A stretch of 64,000 nt of DNA from Nodosilinea sp. FACHB-141 (GCF_014696135.1 NZ_JACJPP010000007.1:620001-684000); one strand, 5' to 3'. Counted from the first letter of the stretch, positions 1 to 9,596 are shown. Numbers and translations: made by a program. The notes: generated from the sequence alone by a model not told the origin.

Positions 1-1222
1 CAATGATCTTGGTAAATACTTCTCCCAAGGTTTCGATACCTAGGGAGAGGGGGGTGATATCGAGCAGTAGTAAATCTTTGACTTCCCCCCCTAATACGCC
101 CGCTTGAATTGATGCCCCTAAGGCCACAGCTTCATCGGGGTTCACAGAGCGATCGGGAGCTTTGCCATTGAAGTAGGCGCTAACCGCCTGCTGCACGGCC
201 GGAATGCGGGTAGATCCGCCTACTAGTAAGATGCGATCGATCGCATCAGGGCTCAAGTCTGCATCTTTAAGGGCTTGCTTAACCGGATCTAGGGTGGCCT
301 GCACCAGTTCTGACGCAAATTGCTCGAACTGAGCACGAGTTAGCGTCATCTCTAGGTGCTTTGGCCCAGACTCGTCGGCGGTAATAAAGGGGAGGTTGAT
401 AGAGGTCGAAGGCATGCTCGACAACTCAACCTTGGCTTTTTCAGCTGCTTCACGAATGCGCTGTAGCGCCATGCGATCGGCAGATAGATCAATGCCTTCT
501 TGCTCGCGAAAAGCAGCGGTCATCCATTCGACGATGCAGTTGTCAAAGTCGTCACCGCCTAGATGGTTGTTGCCAGCGGTGGCCTTGACCTCAAAGACGC
601 CATCGCCTAGCTGTAAAATAGACACATCAAAGGTACCGCCCCCCAGATCAAACACCAATACAATTTGGTCTTGGTCCTGCTTGTCGAGCCCGTAGGAGAG
701 GGCTGCAGCGGTGGGCTCGTTGATAATGCGCAGGACTTCTAGGCCCGCGATGGTGCCGGCGTCTTTGGTTGCCTGGCGCTGTGCGTCGGTAAAGTAAGCC
801 GGTACGGTAATAACTGCTTGGGTTACTTCGGTTCCCAAGTAAGTCTCGGCATCCTGCTTGAGCTTTTGCAAGATCATTGCAGAAATTTCTTGGGGCGTAA
901 ACGCTTTCCCGCGGATCTGCACGTCTACGGTGTTGTCACGACCGCTAACGCAGACGTAAGGTACGCGGCTGCGCTCTGCCTCGGTGTCTTCCCAGCGACG
1001 ACCAATGAATCGTTTAATGCTGTAGACCGTATTCTCTGCGTTTGTAACCGCTTGGCGTTTGGCCAACTGGCCTACTAACCGCTCGCCGTTTTTGCCAAAT
1101 CCAACAATGCTGGGTACCGTACGGCCCCCTTCAGTGCTGGAAATTACAGCTGGTTTGCCGCCTTCGAGGACAGCGACACAACTGTTCGTTGTTCCTAGGT
1201 CAATGCCGATTACTTTACCCAT
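1..1222 (-). CDS. dnaK: Molecular chaperone DnaK (Hsp70), 5' part only
   Basis: ATP-driven chaperone that binds unfolded segments with DnaJ and GrpE as partners. About 407 N-terminal residues are visible and the gene runs off the left edge of the window. The first phosphate motif ([10 protein letters not shown]) is at the N-terminus, followed by the second phosphate motif [10 protein letters not shown], the adenosine motif GGSTRIPAV and the interdomain linker DLLLLD, so the nucleotide-binding domain is complete and the substrate-binding domain lies outside. The start is ATG at 1222, giving [10 protein letters not shown]. grpE lies 223 bp upstream on the same strand. Identity is certain; which of the several cyanobacterial DnaK paralogues it is cannot be settled here, although linkage to grpE suggests the DnaK2 type. 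Confidence 0.97.
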   Translation of the reverse strand, partial: MGKVIGIDLGTTNSCVAVLEGGKPAVISSTEGGRTVPSIVGFGKNGERLVGQLAKRQAVTNAENTVYSIKRFIGRRWEDTEAERSRVPYVCVSGRDNTVDVQIRGKAFTPQEISAMILQKLKQDAETYLGTEVTQAVITVPAYFTDAQRQATKDAGTIAGLEVLRIINEPTAAALSYGLDKQDQDQIVLVFDLGGGTFDVSILQLGDGVFEVKATAGNNHLGGDDFDNCIVEWMTAAFREQEGIDLSADRMALQRIREAAEKAKVELSSMPSTSINLPFITADESGPKHLEMTLTRAQFEQFASELVQATLDPVKQALKDADLSPDAIDRILLVGGSTRIPAVQQAVSAYFNGKAPDRSVNPDEAVALGASIQAGVLGGEVKDLLLLDITPLSLGIETLGEVFTKII

Positions 1223-1262
1223 AGCCCACGGTGCTCAACTTAATCGTTCGCTTTACCTTCGA

Positions 1263-1296
1263 AATTAGCTCAGGCCTGTAACGGTCTGAGCTAATT
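1263..1296 (-). promoter_or_regulatory. Perfect 11-bp inverted repeat in the dnaK leader
   Basis: AATTAGCTCAG at 1263-1273 pairs perfectly with CTGAGCTAATT at 1286-1296 around a 12-base spacer. It lies between grpE and dnaK, 41 bp upstream of the dnaK start. It resembles the HrcA operator CIRCE (TTAGCACTC-N9-GAGTGCTAA) in its TTAGC...GCTAA arms but differs in arm sequence and spacer. No T-tract follows on the minus strand, so a simple terminator is less likely. Operator or leader hairpin are both possible. Confidence 0.4.
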
Positions 1297-1445
1297 GTGA
1301 TTAGGTTGCCCGCTTACACCAAAGAAGTTATCGTTCGCCACGGTAACTTTTGACTGCATTGCTCAAATGCGGGTGTTTGTAGAACCTAGAGCACAGTGAT
1401 AGGGCTCTCCTACTCATCACAATTAGCAAGCACCCAGTTAGTAGA

Positions 1446-2147
1446 TTATTCGAGGGAGCCGGAACTCTCAATGTCTGGGTTTTGAGAGCTATCCTCTGGG
1501 GGAGCAGCTACTTTCACCATAGCGTGGCGCAGCACCCGATCGCCAAGCTGGTAGCCCCGTACAAACTCTTCAATCACCACCCCCTCAGCATGGTCGGCTG
1601 TTGGTTCGCGCATGACAGCCTCGTGCAGTAGCGGGTCAAACTCTTGCCCTTCAGCACGCATGGCTGAAACTCCTAAGCGCTTTAGGGTTTCCACTAGCTG
1701 CTTGTACACGCTTTGATAACTTTTATGAATAGTCATCTCGGCTTCGGTTTGGGGTTTGATCTGCGATCGCGCCCGCTCAAAATTGTCAACCACTGGCAGC
1801 AGCTCAATAACGGTGTCGCCCTTAATTTGAGTGGCTAACTCGTCTTTTTCTTTGCTGGTGCGTTTGCGGTAGTTCTCAAAGTCGGCTGCAATTCGCATTG
1901 ATTGATTTGCCCGATCTTCAAGCTGGGCCTTTAGCCCTGCCACCTGGCGCTCTAGATCTGTCACTAAACCCGCATCAACGCTACCTCCATTAGAGGGCGG
2001 TGCTGCTGCAGCGGCTTCAACTGTAGCTGCAGCAGCTTCGACCACGTCGTCAAAGTCAATATCCACAGCGTCTTCTTCAAGAATCTCTTCAATAGCTTCA
2101 GGGTCAGAAGCGGGATCGTGGGCCGTGTGGTGAATGTCGTCAACCAT
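1446..2147 (-). CDS. grpE: Nucleotide exchange factor GrpE
   Basis: Releases ADP from DnaK in the cytosol. The 233-residue protein has a long acidic, alanine-rich N-terminal tail, then a coiled-coil dimerisation helix (around LERQVAGLKAQLEDR), the conserved stretch FENYRKRTSKEK and the C-terminal GrpE signature GYQLGDRVLRHAMVKVA. The open frame extends to a TTG at 2180, but ATG at 2147 (MVDDIHHTAH) is preferred because it is the first ATG and removes an unconserved tail. It sits upstream of dnaK on the same strand, the usual order, and is divergent from pilB. Confidence 0.96.
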   Translation of the reverse strand: MVDDIHHTAHDPASDPEAIEEILEEDAVDIDFDDVVEAAAATVEAAAAAPPSNGGSVDAGLVTDLERQVAGLKAQLEDRANQSMRIAADFENYRKRTSKEKDELATQIKGDTVIELLPVVDNFERARSQIKPQTEAEMTIHKSYQSVYKQLVETLKRLGVSAMRAEGQEFDPLLHEAVMREPTADHAEGVVIEEFVRGYQLGDRVLRHAMVKVAAPPEDSSQNPDIESSGSLE

Positions 2148-2478
2148 GCTGATATGTAACTCGGCGGGTGAATGCAACAACTTTGCTTAGGCCCAAGTGT
2201 ATCTCAGTGACTTGCCCTTAGCACTGCTTTCAATTCTATCGTGGAATGTGGGTTTGACTGCCCTGGGTTGAAGCGCTGCCTTATTCCCAAAGATTGACGA
2301 GCCATTGACCTGCCGTGGTGCAGATAAATTAGATAAGGGTATTATCGACACTACGGGGTCAACGCGGGTAAAGGCTTGCGATCGCGCTAGCTTAGGGGTA
2401 TATCTCCCCGTTTAGGGAATACTGCCTGCATACAATTGGGTTTAAGCCTGTTTCACACCAGCACTTTGGCATCAGCGT

Positions 2479-4482
2479 ATGACTAATTCCTCCTCCCGGC
2501 GAGCACTAGTACTTCAGCGGAGTTTCTCGCCCTTCGGCAACAAGCTCATTCAAGCGGGCTATGTTGACTCTGAGCAGATGCAAAAGGCCTTGGCGGAGAG
2601 CCGCAAAAGTGGGCAGTCGCTGACTGATGTGCTTGAGTCGCTCACCGGCCAACAGCTCTCCCCCGAACTGCTGCGGCAGTACAAGAAACAGCAGCTTTTT
2701 GAGCTCAAAATTCTTTACGGGGTTGAATCCCTCGATCCCGAACTTAACGATATCTCCCCAGCCCAAATTGGGCAGCTAATCGATACCCTGGTGCCGGTCG
2801 ATATCTGCCGACGTCACCGCTTGGTGCCTCTTTCCAAGGATCAAGGTGAGACCCCTTCGGTGCTCGTTGCCATGGTCGATCCAGAGAATTTGGAGGCTCA
2901 GGACGACCTCAACCGTATTCTGCGGGCTCAAAACCTCTCTCTTCGGCGCATGGTGATTACCGTTGAAGACTATCAGCGGCTGATGTCTACCTATCTGGAC
3001 GATGCAGTAGCTAAGCAGAAGAAAGAAGAACTAGATGCCGCCGTTGACGTTAACACTAGCCTGGAAGAGCTCGATTTTGGCGCGGGCAGTTTAGAAGATG
3101 TTATCGACGAAGAAGCTGACCTGGGCATGGCCCTCAAGGACGCCGGTGCGGCTCCGGTCATTGCCCTAGTCAACAAAATCTTAGCCAAAGCTCTACAAGA
3201 GGGCGTCTCTGATATCCACGTTGAACCTCAAGAGGAATATCTGAGGGTACGCTTCCGTAAGGATGGGGTGCTTAAAGAAGCGCTGCCGAAGATGCCCAAA
3301 AAGATTATCCAGGCGGTCACTGCCCGCTTTAAAATCATTGCCGAGCTAGACATCGCCGAGCGCCGAGCACCTCAGGATGGTCGTATTCGGCGAGTGTTCC
3401 AGGGGCGCAAAGTTGACTTTCGAGTCAACACTCTGCCCAGTCGTTGCGGCGAGAAGGTGGTACTGCGGATTCTAGATAACTCAGCGACTCAGCTAGGTCT
3501 AGATAAGCTAATTACTGACCCCGACTCTCTTCGCATTGTGCAGGAGATGGCCTCTCGTCCCTTTGGCCTTCTATTGGTGACAGGGCCGACCGGCTCAGGC
3601 AAGACCACGACCCTTTACTCGGTGCTGTCAGAGCGGAACGACCCTGGCATTAATATCAGCACTGCCGAAGACCCGATCGAATACACGCTGCCTGGTTTAA
3701 CCCAGGTGCAGGTAATTCGCGAAAAGGGCATGGATTTTGCGTCAATTCTGCGCGCTTTTTTACGTCAGGACCCAGATGTGATTCTGGTGGGTGAAACCCG
3801 CGATCGCGAAACGGCTAAGACAGCAATTGAAGCTGCTTTGACGGGGCACTTGGTGCTGACTACGTTGCACACTAATGACGCTGCTGGGGCGATCGCCCGT
3901 CTCGACGAGATGGGAGTAGAGTCATTCATGGTTTCTAGCGCTCTGATTGGGGTACTAGCCCAGCGTCTAGTGCGGCGAGTGTGTACTGATTGCCGGATTT
4001 CCTACAGCCCTACTCCTGAAGAACTAGCCCACTTTGGTCTGAGCTCTGCCTCTGAATCAGATATCACCTTCTATAAGGCTAATACCCTTACCGTAGAAGA
4101 ACTTGTGGCAGCTAAAGATAACAATACCCTTTGCCCCAAGTGTCAAGGTGGTGGCTACAAGGGCCGAGTCGGAGTATACGAAGTGCTTCGCGTTACCGAA
4201 CGGTTGCAGAAGCTGATTTCTGAAGGAGCCCCTACTGAGATGATCAAAGAGGCAGCGGTAGAAGAAGGTATGCAAACTCTGCTTTCCTACAGCTTAGACT
4301 TGGTGCGACAGGGATACACCACCCTGGATGAAGTGGAACGGGTAACCTTTACCGATACAGGATTAGAAGCAGAACTTAAGTCGAAGCGTAAAGCCTCTCT
4401 AACCTGTGCTAGCTGCGCCGCTGAGCTTCAGCAAGATTGGCTCGACTGTCCCTACTGCCTCACTCCCCGCTTTCACGATTAG
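2479..4482 (+). CDS. pilB: Type IV pilus assembly ATPase PilB (GspE family)
   Basis: Hexameric ATPase that powers pilus extension at the inner membrane, giving phototactic motility and DNA uptake in cyanobacteria. It has 667 residues: an N-terminal GspE/MshEN-type region (residues about 15-170), Walker A GPTGSGKTT at about 369-377, a Walker B-type region containing DPDVILVGETRD, a His box (TTLHTNDA), and a four-cysteine zinc motif formed by CTDC and CPKC, as in PilB/GspE. A second CxxC...CPYC cysteine pair-of-pairs ends the protein (CASC ... CPYC), giving an extra C-terminal zinc-ribbon-like tail. pilT follows 144 bp downstream, then pilC, all on the plus strand. Confidence 0.96.
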   Translation: MTNSSSRRALVLQRSFSPFGNKLIQAGYVDSEQMQKALAESRKSGQSLTDVLESLTGQQLSPELLRQYKKQQLFELKILYGVESLDPELNDISPAQIGQLIDTLVPVDICRRHRLVPLSKDQGETPSVLVAMVDPENLEAQDDLNRILRAQNLSLRRMVITVEDYQRLMSTYLDDAVAKQKKEELDAAVDVNTSLEELDFGAGSLEDVIDEEADLGMALKDAGAAPVIALVNKILAKALQEGVSDIHVEPQEEYLRVRFRKDGVLKEALPKMPKKIIQAVTARFKIIAELDIAERRAPQDGRIRRVFQGRKVDFRVNTLPSRCGEKVVLRILDNSATQLGLDKLITDPDSLRIVQEMASRPFGLLLVTGPTGSGKTTTLYSVLSERNDPGINISTAEDPIEYTLPGLTQVQVIREKGMDFASILRAFLRQDPDVILVGETRDRETAKTAIEAALTGHLVLTTLHTNDAAGAIARLDEMGVESFMVSSALIGVLAQRLVRRVCTDCRISYSPTPEELAHFGLSSASESDITFYKANTLTVEELVAAKDNNTLCPKCQGGGYKGRVGVYEVLRVTERLQKLISEGAPTEMIKEAAVEEGMQTLLSYSLDLVRQGYTTLDEVERVTFTDTGLEAELKSKRKASLTCASCAAELQQDWLDCPYCLTPRFHD

Positions 4483-4626
4483 CGGCTAGTTGACAGCATT
4501 TTGTCTCGAACTGGGCATCTTGTTAGCAGCAACGGACGCTACGGCACCAACTGCTTTATTAGCCTAGCCTAAGCTTTTCTAACGCTAGATTCTCTCGACG
4601 TTTCTCAAACCCCATGAGGTAGCCCT

Positions 4627-5751
4627 ATGGAATTGATGATCGAAGATTTGATGGAAGAGGTGATTGAGCGGGGTGGCTCTGACCTACACCTCTCTGCAGG
4701 TTTGCCCCCCTACATCCGCATTAGCGGCAAACTCACTCCTACCGAGCACGAGCCAATGACCGCCGAGTCTTGTCAGCGGCTAATCTTCAGCATGCTCAAC
4801 AACACCCAGCGCAAACAGCTGGAGCAAACCTGGGAGCTGGATTGCTCCTATGGGGTAAAAGGGCTTGCCCGCTTTCGGGTCAATGTCTACAAAGATCGCG
4901 GTACCTATGCTGCATGTTTGCGAGCACTGAGCTCCAAAATTCCAAGCATGGATGCGCTAGGGTTGCCCAACATTGTACGGGAACTGTCAGAGAAACCTCG
5001 GGGCTTAATTCTGGTGACCGGACCCACCGGTTCTGGGAAGTCGACCACCCTGGCTTCGATGATCAACAACATCAACCTCACGCGGCCTGAGCACATTCTC
5101 ACCGTTGAAGACCCGATTGAATTTGTCTATGAGCCTATCAAAAGCCTGATTCACCAGCGCCAGATTGGGGAAGATACCAAGAGTTTTGCCAATGCCCTAC
5201 GTGCTGCCTTGCGGGAAGACCCCGACGTAATTCTGGTGGGTGAAATGCGGGACTTAGAAACCATTTCCCTAGCTATTTCGGCCGCAGAAACGGGGCACCT
5301 AGTCTTCGGTACTCTGCACACCAGCTCAGCAGCCCAAACCGTCGACCGGATGATCGACGTGTTTCCGCCTGAGCAGCAGCAGCAGATTCGGGTGCAGTTG
5401 TCAGGTTCGCTAGTGGCGGTGCTCAGTCAGACCCTTGTGCCTAAGGCTAACCCCAAACCCGGTGAGTTTGGCCGCATTATGGCCCAAGAGATTATGGTGA
5501 TTACCCCAGCGATCGCTAACATGATTCGGGAAGGTAAAACTCCTCAAATCTACGGTGCTATCCAGACCGGGGGTAAGCTGGCGATGCAGACTCTAGAAAA
5601 GGTTCTGGCTGATCTCTATCAGGCCGGCACAATTTCCTTTGAGGCGGCCATGTCCAAGACCTCCCGCCCCGATGAACTGCAACGGCTAATTGGGGGAGCT
5701 CCAGCACCTAATGTGGCTGCTCGCCAAGGGGCAGCCGCCGGACGCCACTAA
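4627..5751 (+). CDS. pilT: Twitching motility ATPase PilT
   Basis: Retraction ATPase of the type IV pilus. It has 374 residues, the usual PilT length plus a short alanine- and glycine-rich tail. The N-terminal PAS-like region reads GGSDLHLSAGLPP, Walker A GPTGSGKST is at about 132-140, the Asp box is EDPIEF, Walker B is DPDVILVGEMRD and the His box is GHLVFGTLHT. There is no zinc-binding cysteine motif, which separates it from PilB. The ATG at 4627 follows the purine-rich GAGGTAG. It lies between pilB and pilC in the conserved motor-platform order. Confidence 0.97.
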   Translation: MELMIEDLMEEVIERGGSDLHLSAGLPPYIRISGKLTPTEHEPMTAESCQRLIFSMLNNTQRKQLEQTWELDCSYGVKGLARFRVNVYKDRGTYAACLRALSSKIPSMDALGLPNIVRELSEKPRGLILVTGPTGSGKSTTLASMINNINLTRPEHILTVEDPIEFVYEPIKSLIHQRQIGEDTKSFANALRAALREDPDVILVGEMRDLETISLAISAAETGHLVFGTLHTSSAAQTVDRMIDVFPPEQQQQIRVQLSGSLVAVLSQTLVPKANPKPGEFGRIMAQEIMVITPAIANMIREGKTPQIYGAIQTGGKLAMQTLEKVLADLYQAGTISFEAAMSKTSRPDELQRLIGGAPAPNVAARQGAAAGRH

Positions 5752-5782
5752 AATCTGAGGTAAAAGACCTTAGATAACTAAA

Positions 5783-5818
5783 TAGGGCGCTCAGGAAAAA
5801 TTTAAACTGAGTGCCCTA
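5783..5818. repeat. Hairpin between pilT and pilC
   Basis: TAGGGCGCTCAG at 5783-5794 pairs with CTGAGTGCCCTA at 5807-5818 with one G-T pair and a 12-base A/T-rich loop. It lies 32 bp past the pilT stop. No T-run follows, so it may attenuate transcription or stabilise the pilBT message rather than act as a strong terminator. Confidence 0.45.
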
Positions 5819-6002
5819 GCCTAGAGAGAGGGAGCACAGATTATCTTTCTTGCTACTGGTTTGGGGTTAGACCTAGGGTCCACGTGATCATGCCGCGAGA
5901 GCAAGGCACGCCCCACGCGAGTTCAGGTAGATTTAGCGGGTTCGGCAAGCTGAACCCGTCGCTATAATTGCAGTACTTTTAAGCCGTTGAGCTAACAGAG
6001 CT

Positions 6003-7223
6003 ATGCCTACCTACGTTGCCATTGGTCGCGATACCAGCGGAGCCCAGCGCAAAGAGCGGATCGCCGCCGAGAATCCCAATGAGGCCCGCAATCGTCTAAA
6101 GGATCAGGGCCTCTATGTAATGGATATAAAGGAGGAATCCGGGTTCAATATTGACCTGGAGAGCATCAAAACCTCCATGACCAAGGTGACGGTTAAGGAT
6201 AAGGCAATCTTTTCCCGTCAGTTCGCTGCTCTCGTTAACGCTGGTGTTGCCCTGGTGCGAGGGTTAGGGGTACTGGCAGATGACTGCGCTAACCCCAAAC
6301 TCAAGAAGGCACTAATGGCTATCAACGCTGACGTGCAGCAGGGCACCAACCTGTCTGACGCCATGCGTAAGCACCCAGCTTGTTTCGATAATCTTTACGT
6401 GGCGCTGATCCAGGCGGGTGAGGTAGGTGGCGTACTCGATGAAGTGCTCAATCGTCTGGCTAAGCTACTGGAAGATTTAGCTCGGTTGCAGAACCAGATT
6501 AAGTCAGCTATGGCCTATCCAGTAACGGTAGGATTCTTAGCCGTGATTATCTTTGTCGGTATGACAGTATTTTTGCTGCCAATCTTTGCCGATATGTTTG
6601 AGGACTTAGGCACTGAACTGCCGGTCTTTACTCAGATCATGATGATGATCAGCCGGTTTTTGCGCCAGCCCTTGAACTGGGTGTTTATGATAGCAGCGAT
6701 ATCGGCATTGACATTTGCCTATCGCCGATATTATGCCACTTTGAACGGGCGACGAGTGATTGACCGTTTATCACTCAAGATGCCTCTGTTTGGTGATCTG
6801 ATTCAAAAAACCGCGACTGCGCGCTTTTGCCGCACCTTTGGTTCTCTGTCGAAATCCGGGGTGCCGATTCTAACAGCCTTGGAAATTGTGCGGGACACGG
6901 CAGGTAATCAGGTGATTGCTGAGGCTGTGGATGAGGCCCGTAAGGATGTACAGGGGGGAGGAATGATTAGTCTGGCACTTCAAAAGCACGCGGTGTTTCC
7001 TGGTATGGCGATTCAGATGATCAGCATCGGGGAAGAAACGGGAGAACTAGACGCAATGCTGATGAAGGTGGCCGACTTCTATGAGGATGAGGTGGAGCAG
7101 GCCGTAAAAGCTCTAACCAGCATCATGGAGCCGATTATGATTGTGGTACTGGGTGGCATGGTAGGGTCGATTCTGGTGTCAATGTACTTGCCAATGTTCA
7201 AGATTATGGATGCGATTGGTTAA
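6003..7223 (+). CDS. pilC: Type IV pilus inner-membrane platform protein PilC
   Basis: Inner-membrane platform on which PilB and PilT act. It has 406 residues, typical for PilC/GspF. Two T2SSF domains are seen at about 70-195 and 272-395, each carrying the GEVGG/GEETGEL-type motif (QAGEVGGVLDEVL and SIGEETGELDAML). Hydrophobic membrane segments follow the first domain (TVGFLAVIIFVGMTVFLLP), lie at about 220-240 and close the protein. The start is ATG at 6003. A 251-bp gap with a hairpin separates it from pilT, so it may have its own promoter. A strong terminator follows at 7265-7302. Confidence 0.96.
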   Translation: MPTYVAIGRDTSGAQRKERIAAENPNEARNRLKDQGLYVMDIKEESGFNIDLESIKTSMTKVTVKDKAIFSRQFAALVNAGVALVRGLGVLADDCANPKLKKALMAINADVQQGTNLSDAMRKHPACFDNLYVALIQAGEVGGVLDEVLNRLAKLLEDLARLQNQIKSAMAYPVTVGFLAVIIFVGMTVFLLPIFADMFEDLGTELPVFTQIMMMISRFLRQPLNWVFMIAAISALTFAYRRYYATLNGRRVIDRLSLKMPLFGDLIQKTATARFCRTFGSLSKSGVPILTALEIVRDTAGNQVIAEAVDEARKDVQGGGMISLALQKHAVFPGMAIQMISIGEETGELDAMLMKVADFYEDEVEQAVKALTSIMEPIMIVVLGGMVGSILVSMYLPMFKIMDAIG

Positions 7224-7264
7224 GCTCCAGGGCTTCCTATTGTCTATTGTTGACAATTTCCTAA

Positions 7265-7302
7265 AAACAACGGCCAAGGCATCTTTGCCTTGGCCGTTGT
7301 TT
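7265..7302. terminator. Bidirectional rho-independent terminator
   Basis: Arms 7265-7281 and 7286-7302 are perfectly complementary (core CGGCCAAGGCA / TGCCTTGGCCG) with a TCTT loop, flanked by A-run and T-run. It lies between convergent pilC and the reductase gene at 7322 and can serve both. Confidence 0.9.
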
Positions 7303-7321
7303 TGTCTAGTAGCTAGTAGAG

Positions 7322-8473
7322 CTAAGACAATAGCCCTTTGCTGAGCCGCTGGATAGCTCTGTGAGCTACCTCTCCATAGCTGGTCTCACCGCAGAATACT
7401 TTTACCATGGTTAGGGTGCTAGAAGGCCGCTTCACTCCGGCCCGATAGGCTAGGGCTGGTGCGTTGTAGACTAGGCGGGCTAAGCGTCTGGCCCAGCGCA
7501 TTTCTTGGCCCCATTCTGTATTCATTATTTGGCTGTAGTTTGCTAGGGCTCGATGCCCCTTCGATCTTGGGAGTTGATTATCTTCTTTAAGAGCCTGGGC
7601 GATCGCATCTGCAGCCTTGAGCCCGCTAAAGATGGAGGGGCGAATACCCTCGGCAGTGAAGGGATCAACTACGCAGGCGGCTTCCCCTGCCAGCAGGGCT
7701 CTGTGAGTATGTAGATCTTGGGGACCATCCCAGATGAATATGGGGTGGCCAAAATGCTTCACTGTGCTGGCATCTACATCAAAAGCGGCGGCATAGTTGC
7801 CTACAGGAGTGCGCAGGTCTTGCTTGCGCTGGGCTCCGGAGCGAAACACACCCCCACCAATGGAGTAGCCGTCGGCTTTGGGAAAGTTCCACAGGTAGCC
7901 CTGCTGCATAAGGCCCAGGTCAAAATGCACTACGGGTTCACTGGGAACCTCCAATCGGGGCTCGGCTTCTAGGGCTGCGGCCAGTTTGTATCGCCGTTGG
8001 GAAAAGCCCAACCATTTGGCCATTGACCCGCGTGCCCCGTCTGCCGCAATTAAAAAACGCCCCTGAACCGAGCCCTGAGTAGTATTGACCTGCCAGAAAT
8101 CTCCTTGATTTTCGATGCCTTGGGCCTTAGTACCATCCCACAAGGTGGCCCCTTGTTTTTGGGCTTGTTGCACGATGAAGTAGTCAAACTCGTCGCGCCG
8201 CACCATCCATAGAGCTTTTTCGGCGGGCAGTTCGGCTTCAATGGGGTCGGCCATATTGAAGGTGTAGCGCACCTTGCGCACCTTTACAGAAATGGCGGGA
8301 GCAAAGTCAAAGTCAAACCACTGAGCTACCTGGGGCGAGACGCCGCCACCACAGGGTTTGTAGCGAGGAAGTTTGGCAGCATCGAGCAGCAGAACTTGGT
8401 GGCCCGCTTTGCTGAGGTGGTAGGCGGCAGTGGATCCGGCGGGTCCGGCACCGACAATGACGCAGTCATACAT
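7322..8473 (-). CDS. Geranylgeranyl reductase family FAD-dependent oxidoreductase
   Basis: A 383-residue flavoprotein of the geranylgeranyl-reductase/ChlP-like family. It has an N-terminal Rossmann FAD motif GAGPAGS at residues 8-14, the family motif KPCGGGVS at about 40-47, a second FAD-contact stretch LIAADGARG and the third motif GEAACVVDPFTAEGI. Family members reduce geranylgeranyl chains to phytyl chains for chlorophyll or tocopherol. It sits 34 bp downstream of homogentisate phytyltransferase on the same strand, so a role in making phytyl-diphosphate for tocopherol is attractive but inferred. The sequence start (MYDCVIVGAGPAGS) differs from what I remember of canonical ChlP, so it may be a paralogue. 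Confidence 0.82.
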   Translation of the reverse strand: MYDCVIVGAGPAGSTAAYHLSKAGHQVLLLDAAKLPRYKPCGGGVSPQVAQWFDFDFAPAISVKVRKVRYTFNMADPIEAELPAEKALWMVRRDEFDYFIVQQAQKQGATLWDGTKAQGIENQGDFWQVNTTQGSVQGRFLIAADGARGSMAKWLGFSQRRYKLAAALEAEPRLEVPSEPVVHFDLGLMQQGYLWNFPKADGYSIGGGVFRSGAQRKQDLRTPVGNYAAAFDVDASTVKHFGHPIFIWDGPQDLHTHRALLAGEAACVVDPFTAEGIRPSIFSGLKAADAIAQALKEDNQLPRSKGHRALANYSQIMNTEWGQEMRWARRLARLVYNAPALAYRAGVKRPSSTLTMVKVFCGETSYGEVAHRAIQRLSKGLLS

Positions 8474-8507
8474 AGGTTTACTATCCTTTACGCTAGGCTG
8501 CTTTGCT

Positions 8508-9506
8508 CTAGGCCAGCCAGCAGGCTAGGGGAAACATCAGGTATTGCAGGAAAAATAGCTTCCAGATGAATTGGTAGAACTCAGGATAGGCTAGGTTTCT
8601 CTGAGCTGCAGCGTTTTGGCCGCTGTGAGATACCCGCAAACTCATCCACCATAGGAAAGCTAGCACCAACAGGTGTGATCCGGCTAGGAAAAGTCGATTG
8701 ACCCCCGTTAGCCAGGGGGCAACTAGCGCCATACCTAGATAGCAGACGGTCAGAATACCCAACGCCAGCTTAAACACGGTGCGCTGACCCAGCTTTAGAG
8801 ACAGAGTGCTGATGCCGTAGCGGCGATCGCCCTCAATGTCGGGAATATCCTTAAATAGCGCAATGGCAATGCTAAATAGTAAAACAAATGCCGTCAGCGC
8901 CCAAACTCGTCCAGGAACAGTGAAGGGAAGATTGAGGCGATCGCTAAAGTGCAGAAACAAGCCCAAATTCACAATGGTGCCCCGCACTGCCAAAATGCAC
9001 ACCGAGGCCCAAAATGGAAACCGTTTGAGCCGTGCCGGGGGCAGTGAATAGGCTGTGCCGATCAGCAGGCTCAGGCCCACGGTCACCAGCAGCCAAGGAC
9101 CGCCCAAGACCGCTAAACTCATAGCCCCTAGGCCCGCTAAGCCAACAATCCAGCGGCCATCAGCAACAGAAAATTCTCCAGCGGCCAGGGGCAAGTGGGG
9201 CTTGTTAATGCGATCGATCGCAATATCTTCAAGCTGATTGAGCCCAACAATGTAAAGATTGCCCAACAGACAGGCCACCACGGCAATCCCAACTAAACCC
9301 AGCAAAGACTCAAAGGGAGCAGGGTTTTCGAATTCCAAATCAGCCAAAACAATGGTAGCAACGCCCATTACGCTGAGGCTAGTACCAATGACTGTGTGAG
9401 GTCGCCAAAATTTCCAAAGAGCGTAAAGCCAGGGGCGGGGAGATTGGGTAAAGCGCAGCCGCTTCCCCTGGGGCATAGAGGAGTTCGGCGGGGCAGCGTT
9501 GGTCAT
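8508..9506 (-). CDS. hpt: Homogentisate phytyltransferase (UbiA prenyltransferase family)
   Basis: Membrane prenyltransferase that joins homogentisate to phytyl-diphosphate, the committed step of tocopherol synthesis. It has 332 residues with about eight to nine hydrophobic helices. The first Asp-rich motif is NQLEDIAIDRINKPHLPLAAG (NQxxDxxxDxxNKP type) and the second is KDIPDIEGDRRYGI, matching the HPT subgroup of UbiA proteins such as Synechocystis slr1736. It forms a likely two-gene unit with the reductase downstream. A solanesyl or plastoquinone-type prenyltransferase is the main alternative. Confidence 0.88.
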   Translation of the reverse strand: MTNAAPPNSSMPQGKRLRFTQSPRPWLYALWKFWRPHTVIGTSLSVMGVATIVLADLEFENPAPFESLLGLVGIAVVACLLGNLYIVGLNQLEDIAIDRINKPHLPLAAGEFSVADGRWIVGLAGLGAMSLAVLGGPWLLVTVGLSLLIGTAYSLPPARLKRFPFWASVCILAVRGTIVNLGLFLHFSDRLNLPFTVPGRVWALTAFVLLFSIAIALFKDIPDIEGDRRYGISTLSLKLGQRTVFKLALGILTVCYLGMALVAPWLTGVNRLFLAGSHLLVLAFLWWMSLRVSHSGQNAAAQRNLAYPEFYQFIWKLFFLQYLMFPLACWLA

Positions 9507-9596
9507 AAATCAAATCTTATCGCCAGGGGTTCAGTGTTCTAGCTTATCGGCTGATGGTTATTTATTGGCCTACTTTAGCCAGGCCAGACTAGATTT

